Shown in pieces: positions 16,618-25,345 of a stretch of 64,000 bases of DNA. The translations under genes and the position numbers were made by a program. How positions within the stretch are numbered: the stretch's first letter is position 1; each line of letters begins with the position of its first letter. The stretch lies in NCBI GenBank assembly GCA_001314845.1, contig LJZQ01000002.1, positions 189,080 to 253,079 of the forward strand, in the 5' to 3' direction. The notes under the pieces are model-generated. The model was not told the origin of the DNA, ran no database searches, and saw only the letters and a list, made by a program, of their open reading frames with translations. This stretch comes from Marinobacter excellens HL-55. GTDB lineage: Bacteria > Pseudomonadota > Gammaproteobacteria > Pseudomonadales > Oleiphilaceae.

Positions 16618-17771
16618 TGCAGTTTGTGTTCTGGGCCTCATTTTTTTTATTGTTCTATATCTATTTTGGTTATCCGTTGGCGGTAAAGACGGTTGCCGGG
16701 CTTAACCCCAAGCCGGTGAACAAATCCGGTGACTATGAACCAAAAGTCTCTATCCTCATCGCGGCCTATAACGAAGCCAAAGACATAGAAGATACGCTTA
16801 GAAACAAGCTTGCGTTGGATTACCCAAAGGACAGGCTCGAGATTCTGGTGGTATCGGACGAGTCAGAAGATGGCACCGACGAGATCGTACAGGCCATCGC
16901 CAACGAAGCTGCCTGTGAGGTGCGCTTGTTCCGACAGGTGCCGCGTCAGGGTAAAACCGCCGGACTCAACCTGCTCAAAGAACACACAACCGGCGATATT
17001 CTTGCGTTCTCCGATGCCAACTCCCAATGGGACGCTGACGCACTGTGCCGGCTTGTTCGTAACTTCAACGACCCTGAAGTAGGGTACGTAACCGGCAAAA
17101 TGGTATACGTGAACAGCGACGGCTCATTGGTTGGCGATAGCTGCAGTGCCTACATGAAATATGAGAACTGGCTGCGATACCAGGAAACGCAAGCCGGTTC
17201 GGTGGTGGGCGTGGATGGTGGAATCGATGCCATGCGTAAATGCCTGTTTCAGCCACTCCGGGCTGACCAGTTGCCGGACTTTGTACAGCCGTTAAAGGTT
17301 GTAGAGCAGGGCTATCGAGTGGTGTATGAACCTGAAGCACTCCTCAAAGAAGAAGCACTGAGTGACGGCGACAGCGAATTCAGCATGCGTGTTCGTGTGA
17401 GCCTGCGTGCGCTGTGGGCGCTCAAGGACATGAAGCATCTGATGAACCCGGCAACCAACCTGCTTTTTGCCTGGCAGATGATTTCTCACAAGCTCCTGCG
17501 GTACGGCGCTTTCGTTCCGATGGCAACCCTGGCTTTTTCAGCACTGTACCTGGCTCCAGTAAAAGGTTTCTACACCTTGGCGGCACTTGGATATGCGGCT
17601 TTTTTGGTTCTGGCATGGAGTGGGCACAAGAAAGAATCGGGCGGCGAGTCACTTTCTGCGATTTATTCGATTCCCTATTACTTCGTTTTGTTGAACCTGG
17701 CCTCATTGCAGGCCTGTGTAGCTTTTTTGAAGGGGGAGAAGAAGGTGGTTTGGAATCCAAGGAAGGGTTGA
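16614..17771 (+). CDS. Membrane glycosyltransferase family 2 (processive-type)
   Basis: A 385-residue enzyme with one N-terminal membrane helix (about 3-23), a GT-A catalytic domain and two or three C-terminal helices, as in NodC/IcaA-like transferases. Visible motifs are VSILIAAYNEAKDIEDTL, VVSDESEDGTDEIV, AFSDANSQWDADAL and VGVDGGIDAMRK. A clean Q/RxxRW motif is not evident, so a processive polymerase role is uncertain and single-sugar addition on the cytoplasmic face is likely. It overlaps the deacetylase upstream by four bases (ATGA). Confidence 0.85.
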   Translation: MMQFVFWASFFLLFYIYFGYPLAVKTVAGLNPKPVNKSGDYEPKVSILIAAYNEAKDIEDTLRNKLALDYPKDRLEILVVSDESEDGTDEIVQAIANEAACEVRLFRQVPRQGKTAGLNLLKEHTTGDILAFSDANSQWDADALCRLVRNFNDPEVGYVTGKMVYVNSDGSLVGDSCSAYMKYENWLRYQETQAGSVVGVDGGIDAMRKCLFQPLRADQLPDFVQPLKVVEQGYRVVYEPEALLKEEALSDGDSEFSMRVRVSLRALWALKDMKHLMNPATNLLFAWQMISHKLLRYGAFVPMATLAFSALYLAPVKGFYTLAALGYAAFLVLAWSGHKKESGGESLSAIYSIPYYFVLLNLASLQACVAFLKGEKKVVWNPRKG

Positions 17772-17778
17772 TGTGGGC

Positions 17779-18906
17779 ATGAAGGTTTTGCACCTTATCG
17801 ATAGCGGTGGTTTGTACGGTGCTGAACAGATGTTGCTGGCGTTGGTAAATGCGCAGCTCAGTATGGGCATGGAGCCCATAATCCTCAGCGTCGGGGACCT
17901 TGGCATAGTTGAGAAACCAATAGAGCGTGAGGCGGAGCGTTTAGGGCTGCCGATTAAAGTCTGGAGAATGGTGCCAGGATTAAACCGGCAGGAGACCAGC
18001 AAAATATGTGATTGGGCAGAACAATGGGGAGTTGATCTGGTTCACTCACACGGATACAAATTCAATATTCTTATGGGCCTTTTCGGGCGGTTTAGAAAGC
18101 CCATTCCCGTTATAACAACACTGCATGGGTATGTGCACGCGCCAATTTTCACTCGCATGTGGGTGTATGAGGTACTTGATCGGCTGGCCATCTCGCGAAT
18201 GAAGAAAGTCGTTTTGGTTGGAGACGCAATGAAAAAGGAACTTCCAGGTAATCTGGCTAGCTCCAAGAAGATCTCCATCATCCGGAATGGAATTTCTATC
18301 GACGAAATTATGACGCGATCTCGGCGTGATCTTCCGAAAGATGTTCATCAATTTCTTCAGCAGCACAACCCAGTCATTCTCGGGGTGGGCCGTTTGTCTC
18401 GAGAGAAGGGGTTTGATCTTCTGGTCTCGGCGTTTCGCGAAATTCTGGCTGATTATCCTCGTGCTGGCCTGCTGATAGCTGGCGAAGGAACCAGAAGATC
18501 GGAATTGGAAGCCCTAGTTAATGAATACAATATAAGTGGCCAAACGTTGATGCCTGGATATTGTGAGAATATCCCCGCACTCATGGCAAGGTCGTCGGTG
18601 CTGGTTATATCTTCATCAACTGAGGGGTTGCCCATAACACTTCTTGAAGCACTGGCCGTTCAGCTACCAGTGGTTTCGACTTCCGTTGGCGAGATCCCAT
18701 ATGTGCTGGCAGGTGGTGCCCACGGTGTATTGGTCGAGAAAGTGTTGGAAAGTAGACTTGCTAACGCAGTTAAGGGCGTATTTGAAGACCCCGAGTCAGC
18801 AAGGGATCGCACGGAAGGAGGCTTTAAGATGCTGTGTGACGAATTCTCTGCCTCAGCGATGGCCTGCCAGTATCTCAAAGTATATGAGCAGGCCCTGATG
18901 TTATGA
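17779..18906 (+). CDS. Glycosyltransferase family 4
   Basis: A GT-B fold enzyme of about 375 residues. The N-terminal Rossmann domain begins KVLHLIDSGGLYGAEQM. The C-terminal donor-binding domain shows ILGVGRLSREKGFDLLVSAF, LIAGEGTRRSELEALV and the E-x7-E motif EGLPITLLEALAVQLPVVST. It adds one sugar of the repeat unit in the cytoplasm; donor and acceptor are unknown. The start could be GTG 17773 or ATG 17779; a GGAAGGG stretch lies upstream of both. The end overlaps the next gene by four bases. Confidence 0.88.
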   Translation: MKVLHLIDSGGLYGAEQMLLALVNAQLSMGMEPIILSVGDLGIVEKPIEREAERLGLPIKVWRMVPGLNRQETSKICDWAEQWGVDLVHSHGYKFNILMGLFGRFRKPIPVITTLHGYVHAPIFTRMWVYEVLDRLAISRMKKVVLVGDAMKKELPGNLASSKKISIIRNGISIDEIMTRSRRDLPKDVHQFLQQHNPVILGVGRLSREKGFDLLVSAFREILADYPRAGLLIAGEGTRRSELEALVNEYNISGQTLMPGYCENIPALMARSSVLVISSSTEGLPITLLEALAVQLPVVSTSVGEIPYVLAGGAHGVLVEKVLESRLANAVKGVFEDPESARDRTEGGFKMLCDEFSASAMACQYLKVYEQALML

Positions 18907-20165
18907 GGGTGTGGATCACGTTCCGGTACCTTATTGCTCGAATGACCTTTTTCGCATTAAGGATTCCGCTCAAACGTTTCGAGAAGGAGGTTTCTCGATT
19001 ATGGGCTGACGCATCGATGGATAGGTTGTGCCACATCGATGAGTGCCTTGCTCAAATCCGACCGATTGGTTCCGATGGGGTAGAAGTTTGTAGCCTGGTG
19101 GAACTGGAGCAACAGTCTCCACTAACCAAAAAAGAGTTGCGAGAGCGCAAGTTTGAGAGCCAGTATGGGTTTTCACGGCACACTGCTGGTACCAGTGGAG
19201 AGCCGACGAATATTAGTCTTTCTAAGGAAGAGTTGGCGCGCATGCTTGCAGTTCGTTCCTACTGTTACCAAAAGCATGGGCTGCGTCTCGGTCAAAGGGA
19301 AGCACGGATCTGGGGCCGGGCGGAAAACACGCTAGGGGCTAAGGTCAGGGATTTTTTACTGAACCGAAAAGTCTTTTATCCTGCTGAAAAGGGGGCAGAA
19401 AAGGTCGTTGAAAGATTAATCGATTGGCGGCCAGAGTACTTGTATGGTTATAGTTCATTAGTGCTTGAAGCGGCCCGAATCATTGTTGAGAAAGGCATGC
19501 GCCCCGAGGGCATAAAAGCGGTTGTTTGCACGGCTGAATCGATTTTACCTTCCCAAAAAGAATACATAAGTAATGCTTTTAACGCTCCTGTACTAGAAGA
19601 GTATGGTTCAACCGAGTTCGACATTATTGCATTTGAGTGCAAATCCGGTCACCTCCACCTTGTTAATCCTTGGCTTTGGATTGAGACTCGGAAGGGAGAA
19701 GCTTTGATCTCGGACGTGTCAAGAGCTTCCCAAAGCCTGGTACGTTATCGCCTGGGCGATTCATTTGTTATGTCGATTAGCGAGTGCAGGTCATTGGGTA
19801 GTCAATGGGTTATTAAGGAGCTGCATGGCCGAACGATCAACCAATTCGCATACTTGAGCCCCACAGAGAAGTTCCATGCGGTAGTGTTTGCTCGTGCAGT
19901 CGATGCCTACATGAGTCTTTTCGGAGATTGCTTTAGGTTTATGGTGAGGCAGACCAACTATTGCAGTTTTGACTTTTATTTGTCAGAAACTCCAAGTCAG
20001 GGAAGCGAGCATTTTAAAGCGTGGCTCGGTTCGGAATTGCGTGATAAATTAGCGTTAGATAGTGACATCGAGCTTGAGATGAGTTTTTTCCTTGGCGAAG
20101 GTTGGATGGAAAAAGATAAGTATACGTATTTTATACAGGATTTAGTTTTTGAGAAATCTTTTTAA
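18903..20165 (+). CDS. CapK/PaaK-like adenylate-forming enzyme
   Basis: A 420-residue member of the phenylacetate-CoA ligase-like ANL superfamily. Seen are the phosphate-binding loop HTAGTSGEPTNISLS (about residue 90), VVCTAESILPSQKEYI, EEYGSTEFDIIAFEC and SLVRYRLGDSF. Such CapK-like proteins occur in polysaccharide loci, where they are thought to activate a carboxylic acid for transfer to the polymer. No carrier protein or dedicated acyltransferase is beside it, so the substrate is unknown; the GNAT-fold proteins at 37140 and 40006 are possible partners. Base composition begins to drop here relative to the upstream genes. Confidence 0.8.
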   Translation: MRVWITFRYLIARMTFFALRIPLKRFEKEVSRLWADASMDRLCHIDECLAQIRPIGSDGVEVCSLVELEQQSPLTKKELRERKFESQYGFSRHTAGTSGEPTNISLSKEELARMLAVRSYCYQKHGLRLGQREARIWGRAENTLGAKVRDFLLNRKVFYPAEKGAEKVVERLIDWRPEYLYGYSSLVLEAARIIVEKGMRPEGIKAVVCTAESILPSQKEYISNAFNAPVLEEYGSTEFDIIAFECKSGHLHLVNPWLWIETRKGEALISDVSRASQSLVRYRLGDSFVMSISECRSLGSQWVIKELHGRTINQFAYLSPTEKFHAVVFARAVDAYMSLFGDCFRFMVRQTNYCSFDFYLSETPSQGSEHFKAWLGSELRDKLALDSDIELEMSFFLGEGWMEKDKYTYFIQDLVFEKSF

Positions 20166-20245
20166 ATTATTTGGTTTATTTTAAATATATTTTGGTGAAA
20201 TAAATCAGAATAAATCTTAATTAGTTGATTTTCTAAGAGATTGTA

Positions 20246-21244
20246 ATGAGAAATATAAAACTTTGGGTTACTTGGGAAGATCACAGACGATCACGTGAGC
20301 TTTCTAAAGCATTTGGTGCGGAGTATATGCCTATAATATATTCTGGTACAAAAATTTTCAGATATCCGACTTTGATGGTATCAACTATACTAAAGGCTTC
20401 TATTGCAAGACCAAAAATTGTTTTTTGCCAAAATCCATCAATAGTGTTAGCCACGATTTTGACACTAATGAAAGTGATTTTTGGCTTCAAATTGATTGTT
20501 GATAGGCACTCTAATTTCAAGTTCGAGCATCAATATTCCAAGAAACTGAAATGGAGATTATTTTGGTTTCTTAGTAGGTATACGGTTAGATCGGCTGACT
20601 TAACTATAGTTACCAATGATGATTTAATGAATATATGTGAGAAGTGGGGTGGAAGAGCAAAAGTTTTACCAGATAAGATTCCAGATATGTCGGCGAATGA
20701 GGCGTATGAAAGTAATCTAAAGCTGGACTCAAAAAAAATAAACGTTATGGCTGTAACTACATTTGATAGTGATGAACCAATAGATGAAATGCTTGGAGCT
20801 GCGGAAATAGTTGGTGATAATTACGTGCTTTATATGACTGGTAATAGTAATAAGTATTTTTGTAAAAAAAATTCGAATTTTGATGTTCCTGATAATGTTG
20901 TTCTCACTGGATTCATTTCAGAAGTTGATTATAGAAGTTTAATGAATTCCGTTGATGTTGTCGTTGTTCTGACAAAGAAAGATCTCATATTGAATTGCGG
21001 TGGATATGAGGCTGTATCAGTAAATGTTCCTTTGGTTCTATCGAACACCAGGACCCTGAGGGAATATTTTTGTGATGCCCCGGTTTTTGTGAATGTTGAT
21101 CGGATTAGTATTGCAGCTGGGATTGTTGAGGCATATAGCCGTAGGGAATCGATACGTAAAGAAATGCTTGTATTGAAAGAAGATCTTTGTGACGCTTGGC
21201 GTGAAAAATTCAATGATATAAATAAATTGGTTATGAATTTTTAG
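20246..21244 (+). CDS. Glycosyltransferase-like protein in an AT-rich segment
   Basis: A 332-residue protein with the layout of a GT-B glycosyltransferase. The N-terminal part includes KIVFCQNPSIVLATILTLMK, which resembles family 4 enzymes. The C-terminal part has DVPDNVVLTGFISEVDYRSL, VDVVVVLTKKDLILNCGGYE and NVPLVLSNTRTLREYF. The usual glutamate-rich EX7E motif is degenerate (NCGGYEAVSVNVPLVLS), so activity is not certain. The gene is strikingly AT-rich: in 20401-20460 I count 19 G/C of 60. Its codon use is unlike its neighbours, a sign of recent acquisition. It is separated from its neighbours by AT-rich gaps. Confidence 0.75.
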   Translation: MRNIKLWVTWEDHRRSRELSKAFGAEYMPIIYSGTKIFRYPTLMVSTILKASIARPKIVFCQNPSIVLATILTLMKVIFGFKLIVDRHSNFKFEHQYSKKLKWRLFWFLSRYTVRSADLTIVTNDDLMNICEKWGGRAKVLPDKIPDMSANEAYESNLKLDSKKINVMAVTTFDSDEPIDEMLGAAEIVGDNYVLYMTGNSNKYFCKKNSNFDVPDNVVLTGFISEVDYRSLMNSVDVVVVLTKKDLILNCGGYEAVSVNVPLVLSNTRTLREYFCDAPVFVNVDRISIAAGIVEAYSRRESIRKEMLVLKEDLCDAWREKFNDINKLVMNF

Positions 21245-21285
21245 TTATTTTTAAATATTTCAGTAGTTCCTAAAGTTGTAATTTT

Positions 21286-21318
21286 ATTGCCGCCCATTTA
21301 AGTGATTTGGGCGGCAAT
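21286..21318. terminator. Hairpin between convergent genes
   Basis: ATTGCCGCCCA (21286-21296) pairs perfectly with TGGGCGGCAAT (21308-21318) around an 11-base loop, between the stops of the AT-rich glycosyltransferase gene and the minus-strand secreted-protein gene. Neither strand has a clear T-run after the stem, so termination is inferred from its position. Confidence 0.5.
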
Positions 21319-21328
21319 AAGCTATGTA

Positions 21329-22687
21329 TTATTCTATTGTTAGGTTTATTTTTTCGGGTGGCAGTTTGCAGGTGGAACAAATTGGTTGACCGCTTTCGTT
21401 GACAGATCCGGTTTCATCAGCAACGTAGACATAGGAATTGTCGATGTTCTTTATTGCCCCTTTCGTTAGTTCAAATCTTATTTCACTGTCTGACCACGCG
21501 ATTGGTCTCTGAAGCTCTGAATGATTTAGGGATTCAAAAGAGCTCGAATCACCTAAAAATACTCTCTGCAATGTGTTGTCAAAATAGATGTCATCTAAGA
21601 AACTTTGTTGCAAACGTCCTACTTTTCCATTTAAACCTATTAGCGCAATAGTAGGGCTCCACTTTCCTTGATAGTCTAGGGAAGTCTCGAAACGGAACTC
21701 TGTTAACGTTTTAGAGTTTACCCTTAATCTAGCAAAACCTTTTTTGCTATCTAACTCCAACTCCAATAGATTCCACTCATTGCCCTTTAAGGGGGCCTCA
21801 GACCAGTTGACCGTTTGGCCAATGGTTTGGTGCATCTGTGTCCAGGAAAATCTAATTCCTTCTTTTCCTAAAGGGTCTTCCCATATTCTTATGTATTTTT
21901 GCGAGCCTGGCGTTTCATATCCAAAGCCTGATGAATCTATGTGGGCAGTTGGAAACATAGTTTGAGCACCAGATGACTGGCCCCGGATTGTTAGACCCAG
22001 AAGCTCTTTGGTAATAGGTGGTTTCTCGTTGAAAACTAAATTGATCTGCCCTTCATTATCAATTCCGATAAACTTTGCCGAGATTATACCACCTACGTCG
22101 AGTGTTTCTCCCTCAATAAACTTTCCAGTCATACTGATCGGAGATATCCGCCAATACCATTGGGGGGAATATTTTGGTTTGAACCACCAAGAAACATATA
22201 ACTGCGTGTTGTCAACCGGTGTGTCCCAACCAGATACACCTCCATAAGCCACGGGATTGCCGATGGTCGAGTTATGTCCGAGCAATAGGTAATGTTCTTT
22301 TGATTGTTCGTGACGTGGATCGTGTTGTGTAGTTACTTCTGGCGGAAAAGATCCCCACGCGCCACTGGAAACAGCTGCCCAAATTGAAGATTGGTTATTC
22401 GATGTTGCAGGGATTTTCTCCCCATCTTCAAGTGACTGAAATGATTCGTTTAACTTCCCATTCTCATAAGTTACATCCAATTGGTCAAATAGTATTGGTG
22501 CGGCCTGTTTCTTTTCTCCAAATCCTGAGCCTTGAATAGTAATTGTCGGGCGATCTCCGCTGGAATCGCTGATCGTTACCGAAGAGATCTGCGGTGCTGA
22601 AACGACGTTCATGCTCGCGGTCGATATCATCACAGTCAGCAGTGAAACTATGACTTTTCGTTTGGCGCAGGTGTGTTGGCTATTCAT
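21329..22687 (-). CDS. Secreted protein of unknown function (IPT-like plus concanavalin-like regions)
   Basis: A 452-residue protein beginning with a signal peptide (KRKVIVSLLTVMISTASM, then NVVSA). Residues after it (ISSVTISDSSGDRPTITIQG, then SGFG) resemble the start of an IPT/TIG domain, which often appears in cell-surface proteins. The bulk is beta-rich with many aromatic residues (WWFKPKYSPQWYWR, WNLLELELDSKKG, FLDDIYFDN) and looks like a laminin-G or polysaccharide-binding fold. A CSTC pair lies near the C-terminus. There is no PEP-CTERM tail and no catalytic motif that I recognise. The start has AAGGTGAT upstream; the frame is open 56 more codons. It is the last minus-strand gene after dprE2, 171 bases away, and could bind the locus product. 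Confidence 0.7.
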   Translation of the reverse strand: MNSQHTCAKRKVIVSLLTVMISTASMNVVSAPQISSVTISDSSGDRPTITIQGSGFGEKKQAAPILFDQLDVTYENGKLNESFQSLEDGEKIPATSNNQSSIWAAVSSGAWGSFPPEVTTQHDPRHEQSKEHYLLLGHNSTIGNPVAYGGVSGWDTPVDNTQLYVSWWFKPKYSPQWYWRISPISMTGKFIEGETLDVGGIISAKFIGIDNEGQINLVFNEKPPITKELLGLTIRGQSSGAQTMFPTAHIDSSGFGYETPGSQKYIRIWEDPLGKEGIRFSWTQMHQTIGQTVNWSEAPLKGNEWNLLELELDSKKGFARLRVNSKTLTEFRFETSLDYQGKWSPTIALIGLNGKVGRLQQSFLDDIYFDNTLQRVFLGDSSSFESLNHSELQRPIAWSDSEIRFELTKGAIKNIDNSYVYVADETGSVNESGQPICSTCKLPPEKINLTIE

Positions 22688-22858
22688 GGCGATCACCTTT
22701 CTAGGTATCTGAAATACTGAGATTTTAGCGTTTGCTGTGCTGGTTTGATGGACCCACGTCGCAGTATTACCGTCTATTACAAATAGTATGGCCCGGTTGC
22801 AGGATTTTACAAAGGGGTTGCGTGAAAAATGAACAGCGATCTTTGGGCTAAACAAAGG

Positions 22859-23596
22859 TCAGATATTCATTCTGTTGAAAACGGTTCTTGGCAAATGCCT
22901 GATTATCATCATTATCAGCGCCCATTTTATAGGAACGTAAGCAGTTTCTCTGCGAGAGTCTATGGCTTTGAGTATCTGCTGGGCCACTTCGCGCACGTCT
23001 GCGAATGAGTCGGCGTTTGGCATTGCCTGCGTCATCGGGGTTTTGGTTGGTCCAGGTTTGACTAGGGTGACCCGCACACCGCTTTTCGCGAATCTGTGCT
23101 GGAGTCCTTGGGCGTATCGTGTGACGAGTCCCTTTGCTGCGCCGTAAACATAATTGGACTTTCGCCCCCGGTCTCCGGCAACCGAACCAATCAAAGCGAT
23201 GTGTCCGTGATCCAGTGGCGCCATTTGTTTGGCGAAAGCCTCTGCGAACATCACCGGTGAAGTGCCATTGATGGTCAGGGTATGTTCACACAGGCTCAGG
23301 TCCTCTTCGCACGCTTGCTGATCAGGCAAAGTTCCGTGTGCTATTAACGCAATATCAACGGGAATTGCTGAAACCCGTGTAATGAGTTCAGAGATCGCAG
23401 CGGGGTCTATAAAGTTGACTTGATGCAGCCTGCACTGAGTGTTGGGATTTCTGGTTTCAAGATCTTTTTGGATGCGAGTGCATCTGTCTTGATCTCGTGC
23501 AATCAGAGAGAACAGGCAATCTTCACGTTCAGCCCATATACGAGCGCAGTGCTCTGCCATGGCGGATGTGGCACCTACAATAACAATGTGTTTCAT
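22859..23596 (-). CDS. DprE2-like short-chain dehydrogenase (keto-pentose reductase)
   Basis: A 245-residue SDR protein with the NAD(P)-binding GATSAMAEHCA motif, IALIGSVAGDRGRKSNYVYG, AAKG (Ser/Tyr/Lys catalytic set) and LVKPGPTKTPMT. In mycobacteria DprE2 reduces decaprenyl-phospho-2-keto-pentofuranose to decaprenyl-phospho-arabinose, completing the epimerisation begun by DprE1. The gene follows the dprE1-like gene directly: its ATG lies eight bases past that stop (an in-frame TTG overlaps it). A C-terminal hydrophobic tail (WALIMMIIRHLPRTV) suggests membrane association. The assignment to the arabinose pathway rests on this pairing. Confidence 0.85.
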   Translation of the reverse strand: MKHIVIVGATSAMAEHCARIWAEREDCLFSLIARDQDRCTRIQKDLETRNPNTQCRLHQVNFIDPAAISELITRVSAIPVDIALIAHGTLPDQQACEEDLSLCEHTLTINGTSPVMFAEAFAKQMAPLDHGHIALIGSVAGDRGRKSNYVYGAAKGLVTRYAQGLQHRFAKSGVRVTLVKPGPTKTPMTQAMPNADSFADVREVAQQILKAIDSRRETAYVPIKWALIMMIIRHLPRTVFNRMNI

Positions 23597-23604
23597 CGGG
23601 TCGG

Positions 23605-24906
23605 TCAACTTCCTGTTAGTCGGCGAGATAGGGAGGAGCTGATGCCCGGGTCCCTGAAATTCTGGAATTTCTGGAGGTTAGGGTAGCCGAGTTCGAACAG
23701 TTCCCTGGGCATGCGTGCGTCTTTTGCAGGGTAGATCCTGCCGTGGGCCGCCCGGATGATGGCATCCAGTCGCTCAAACAGCTTTAGCGTGGTGGTATTT
23801 CTATTGGGAAAGTCCAGAGCGAGTGTTACACCTTCCATCGGAAAGCTCATTAGCCCCGGGGGTTGCCTCGCCCCAAACGTTTTAAGCACTGCAAGCATTG
23901 AACCTTGTCCGGAGCGTTTTATTTCATTAAGCATTTCGGCGGTTGCATCTTCTCGGTGTTTTCTGGGCACAACAGACTGATATTGATAGAATCCGCGGCG
24001 GCCGTACGCTCTGTTCCAGTGCTTGATGGAGTCCAGGGGGTAGAAAAAAGGTTTGTAGTGTTGGATCTGGATGCCAGTACGCTTTGATTGTTGGTGGAAG
24101 TAGATTGAATTAAAGAGTGGCAGCGAAAACCGGTTCACCAATGACATGGGCGGAATGAAAGGAAGTGACAGCTTTTGAGGGCGTTCTTCGGGAATATCCC
24201 TTCTTGGGGAAGGGTTTCCTCGCATGAATATACCTCGGACTCCGCGTTGGCTGGTGCAGTCAATCCAGGAGACAGTGTGCTCCCACTCAGATTCCGACTC
24301 GTCCGACAAAAAAAAGAACTCATCCAGGCTGTGGTATGGGATGCTTTCAGTAGTCAGCCAAGGGCCGCAGGCGGTTTTCAATTGTATCGTTGCCGACAGG
24401 ATTACGCCGGTAAGCCCAAGCCCCCCTGCAGTGGCTGCGAACCAGTCGGTATTATGCTCTTTGCTGCAAGTGAGGCGCTTGCCGTCTGTCCTGGCGAGCT
24501 CAAGTGTCGTTACGTGATCACAAAAAGAGCCATGGCGGTGATGATTTTTCCCGTGGACATCGTTGGCGATGGCTCCACCAACGGTTATGAGTTGGGTCCC
24601 AGGGGTTACGGGAAGCGTCCATCCTCTTGGAATGAGCAGGCGTTGTATGTCTGCAAGGAGGACGCCCGGCTCGCACGTTAACAACCCCGATTCGGAGCTG
24701 AACGAAATAAGGCGGTCCAGTGCGCGTGTTTCCCAAAGGGTCCCGCTGGGGTTCAAGCATGAGTCGCCATAGCTGCGACCATTGCCATAGGGAAGAGACG
24801 GCCCTCGGGTATTGGCTATAATATCGGGCGCGTTCGTGACGGAGCTGAGTGTTACCAAGGTGTGGGCGGGGGTAGAAAGTCGGCCCCAGGATTCAATCTT
24901 CGTCAC
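23605..24906 (-). CDS. DprE1-like FAD-dependent decaprenylphosphoryl-ribose 2-oxidase
   Basis: A VAO-type flavoprotein of 433 residues. It matches the mycobacterial DprE1 pattern closely: LPYGNGRSYGDSCLNPSG, TPGTQLITVGGAIANDVHGK, NHHRHGSFCDHV and ATAGGLGLTGVI. In the C-terminal substrate domain YPAKDAR keeps the catalytic lysine (Lys395, Mycobacterium Lys418). VTLALDFPNR places Ala363 where Mycobacterium has Cys387, the benzothiazinone target. The expected reaction is oxidation of polyprenyl-phospho-ribofuranose at C2. It overlaps gtrA by four bases and is coupled to the dprE2-like gene. The exact polyprenol and sugar are inferred. Confidence 0.9.
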   Translation of the reverse strand: MTKIESWGRLSTPAHTLVTLSSVTNAPDIIANTRGPSLPYGNGRSYGDSCLNPSGTLWETRALDRLISFSSESGLLTCEPGVLLADIQRLLIPRGWTLPVTPGTQLITVGGAIANDVHGKNHHRHGSFCDHVTTLELARTDGKRLTCSKEHNTDWFAATAGGLGLTGVILSATIQLKTACGPWLTTESIPYHSLDEFFFLSDESESEWEHTVSWIDCTSQRGVRGIFMRGNPSPRRDIPEERPQKLSLPFIPPMSLVNRFSLPLFNSIYFHQQSKRTGIQIQHYKPFFYPLDSIKHWNRAYGRRGFYQYQSVVPRKHREDATAEMLNEIKRSGQGSMLAVLKTFGARQPPGLMSFPMEGVTLALDFPNRNTTTLKLFERLDAIIRAAHGRIYPAKDARMPRELFELGYPNLQKFQNFRDPGISSSLSRRLTGS

Positions 24907-25304
24907 ATCGCCTCCGTGCGAAATACGTATCGCTTATCGAGATGATATTTCGTCAGGTACCCCACAGCAAGGCCAAGTATTCCCCCTAGGTATCGCATTT
25001 CCTTTGTTTCAAACAGCAAATGGAAACTGAACTCGAAGCCCCAGAATACTAAGGTTGTTACAACGCCCATAATTGAATACAAAAAGAACACCTGGCTGTC
25101 GTGAGACAAACTTTTGCTCTGGAACGCAAAAATGTAACGCTTGTCGAGTAGATATTTGACAACTAGACCCGCGCCCGTGCCTACGAACACTGATAGAATT
25201 ACGGGTAATGGGCCTTGATAAAACCTCGTAACCAGGTCCTGCGCCCCGATATTAGCGATGGTGGCGATTACGGCGAGAATTGTATAGATTAGCGCGATTC
25301 TCAT
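24903..25304 (-). CDS. GtrA-family membrane protein (putative lipid-linked sugar flippase)
   Basis: A 133-residue protein with four membrane helices and the repeated GtrA motif: VKYLLDKRYIFAFQSKS in the first half and TKYHLDKRYVFRTEAM at the end. GtrA proteins move or organise polyprenyl-phosphate sugars across the inner membrane; in mycobacteria Rv3789 sits beside dprE1. It is the first gene of the minus-strand group gtrA-dprE1-dprE2 and diverges from the UbiA gene across only 41 bases, so promoters must overlap neighbouring coding sequence. Confidence 0.9.
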   Translation of the reverse strand: MRIALIYTILAVIATIANIGAQDLVTRFYQGPLPVILSVFVGTGAGLVVKYLLDKRYIFAFQSKSLSHDSQVFFLYSIMGVVTTLVFWGFEFSFHLLFETKEMRYLGGILGLAVGYLTKYHLDKRYVFRTEAM

Positions 25305-25345
25305 GTTTCGACCGTGCCTGCAGGGAAGTGAGTAAGGTATGTTTT

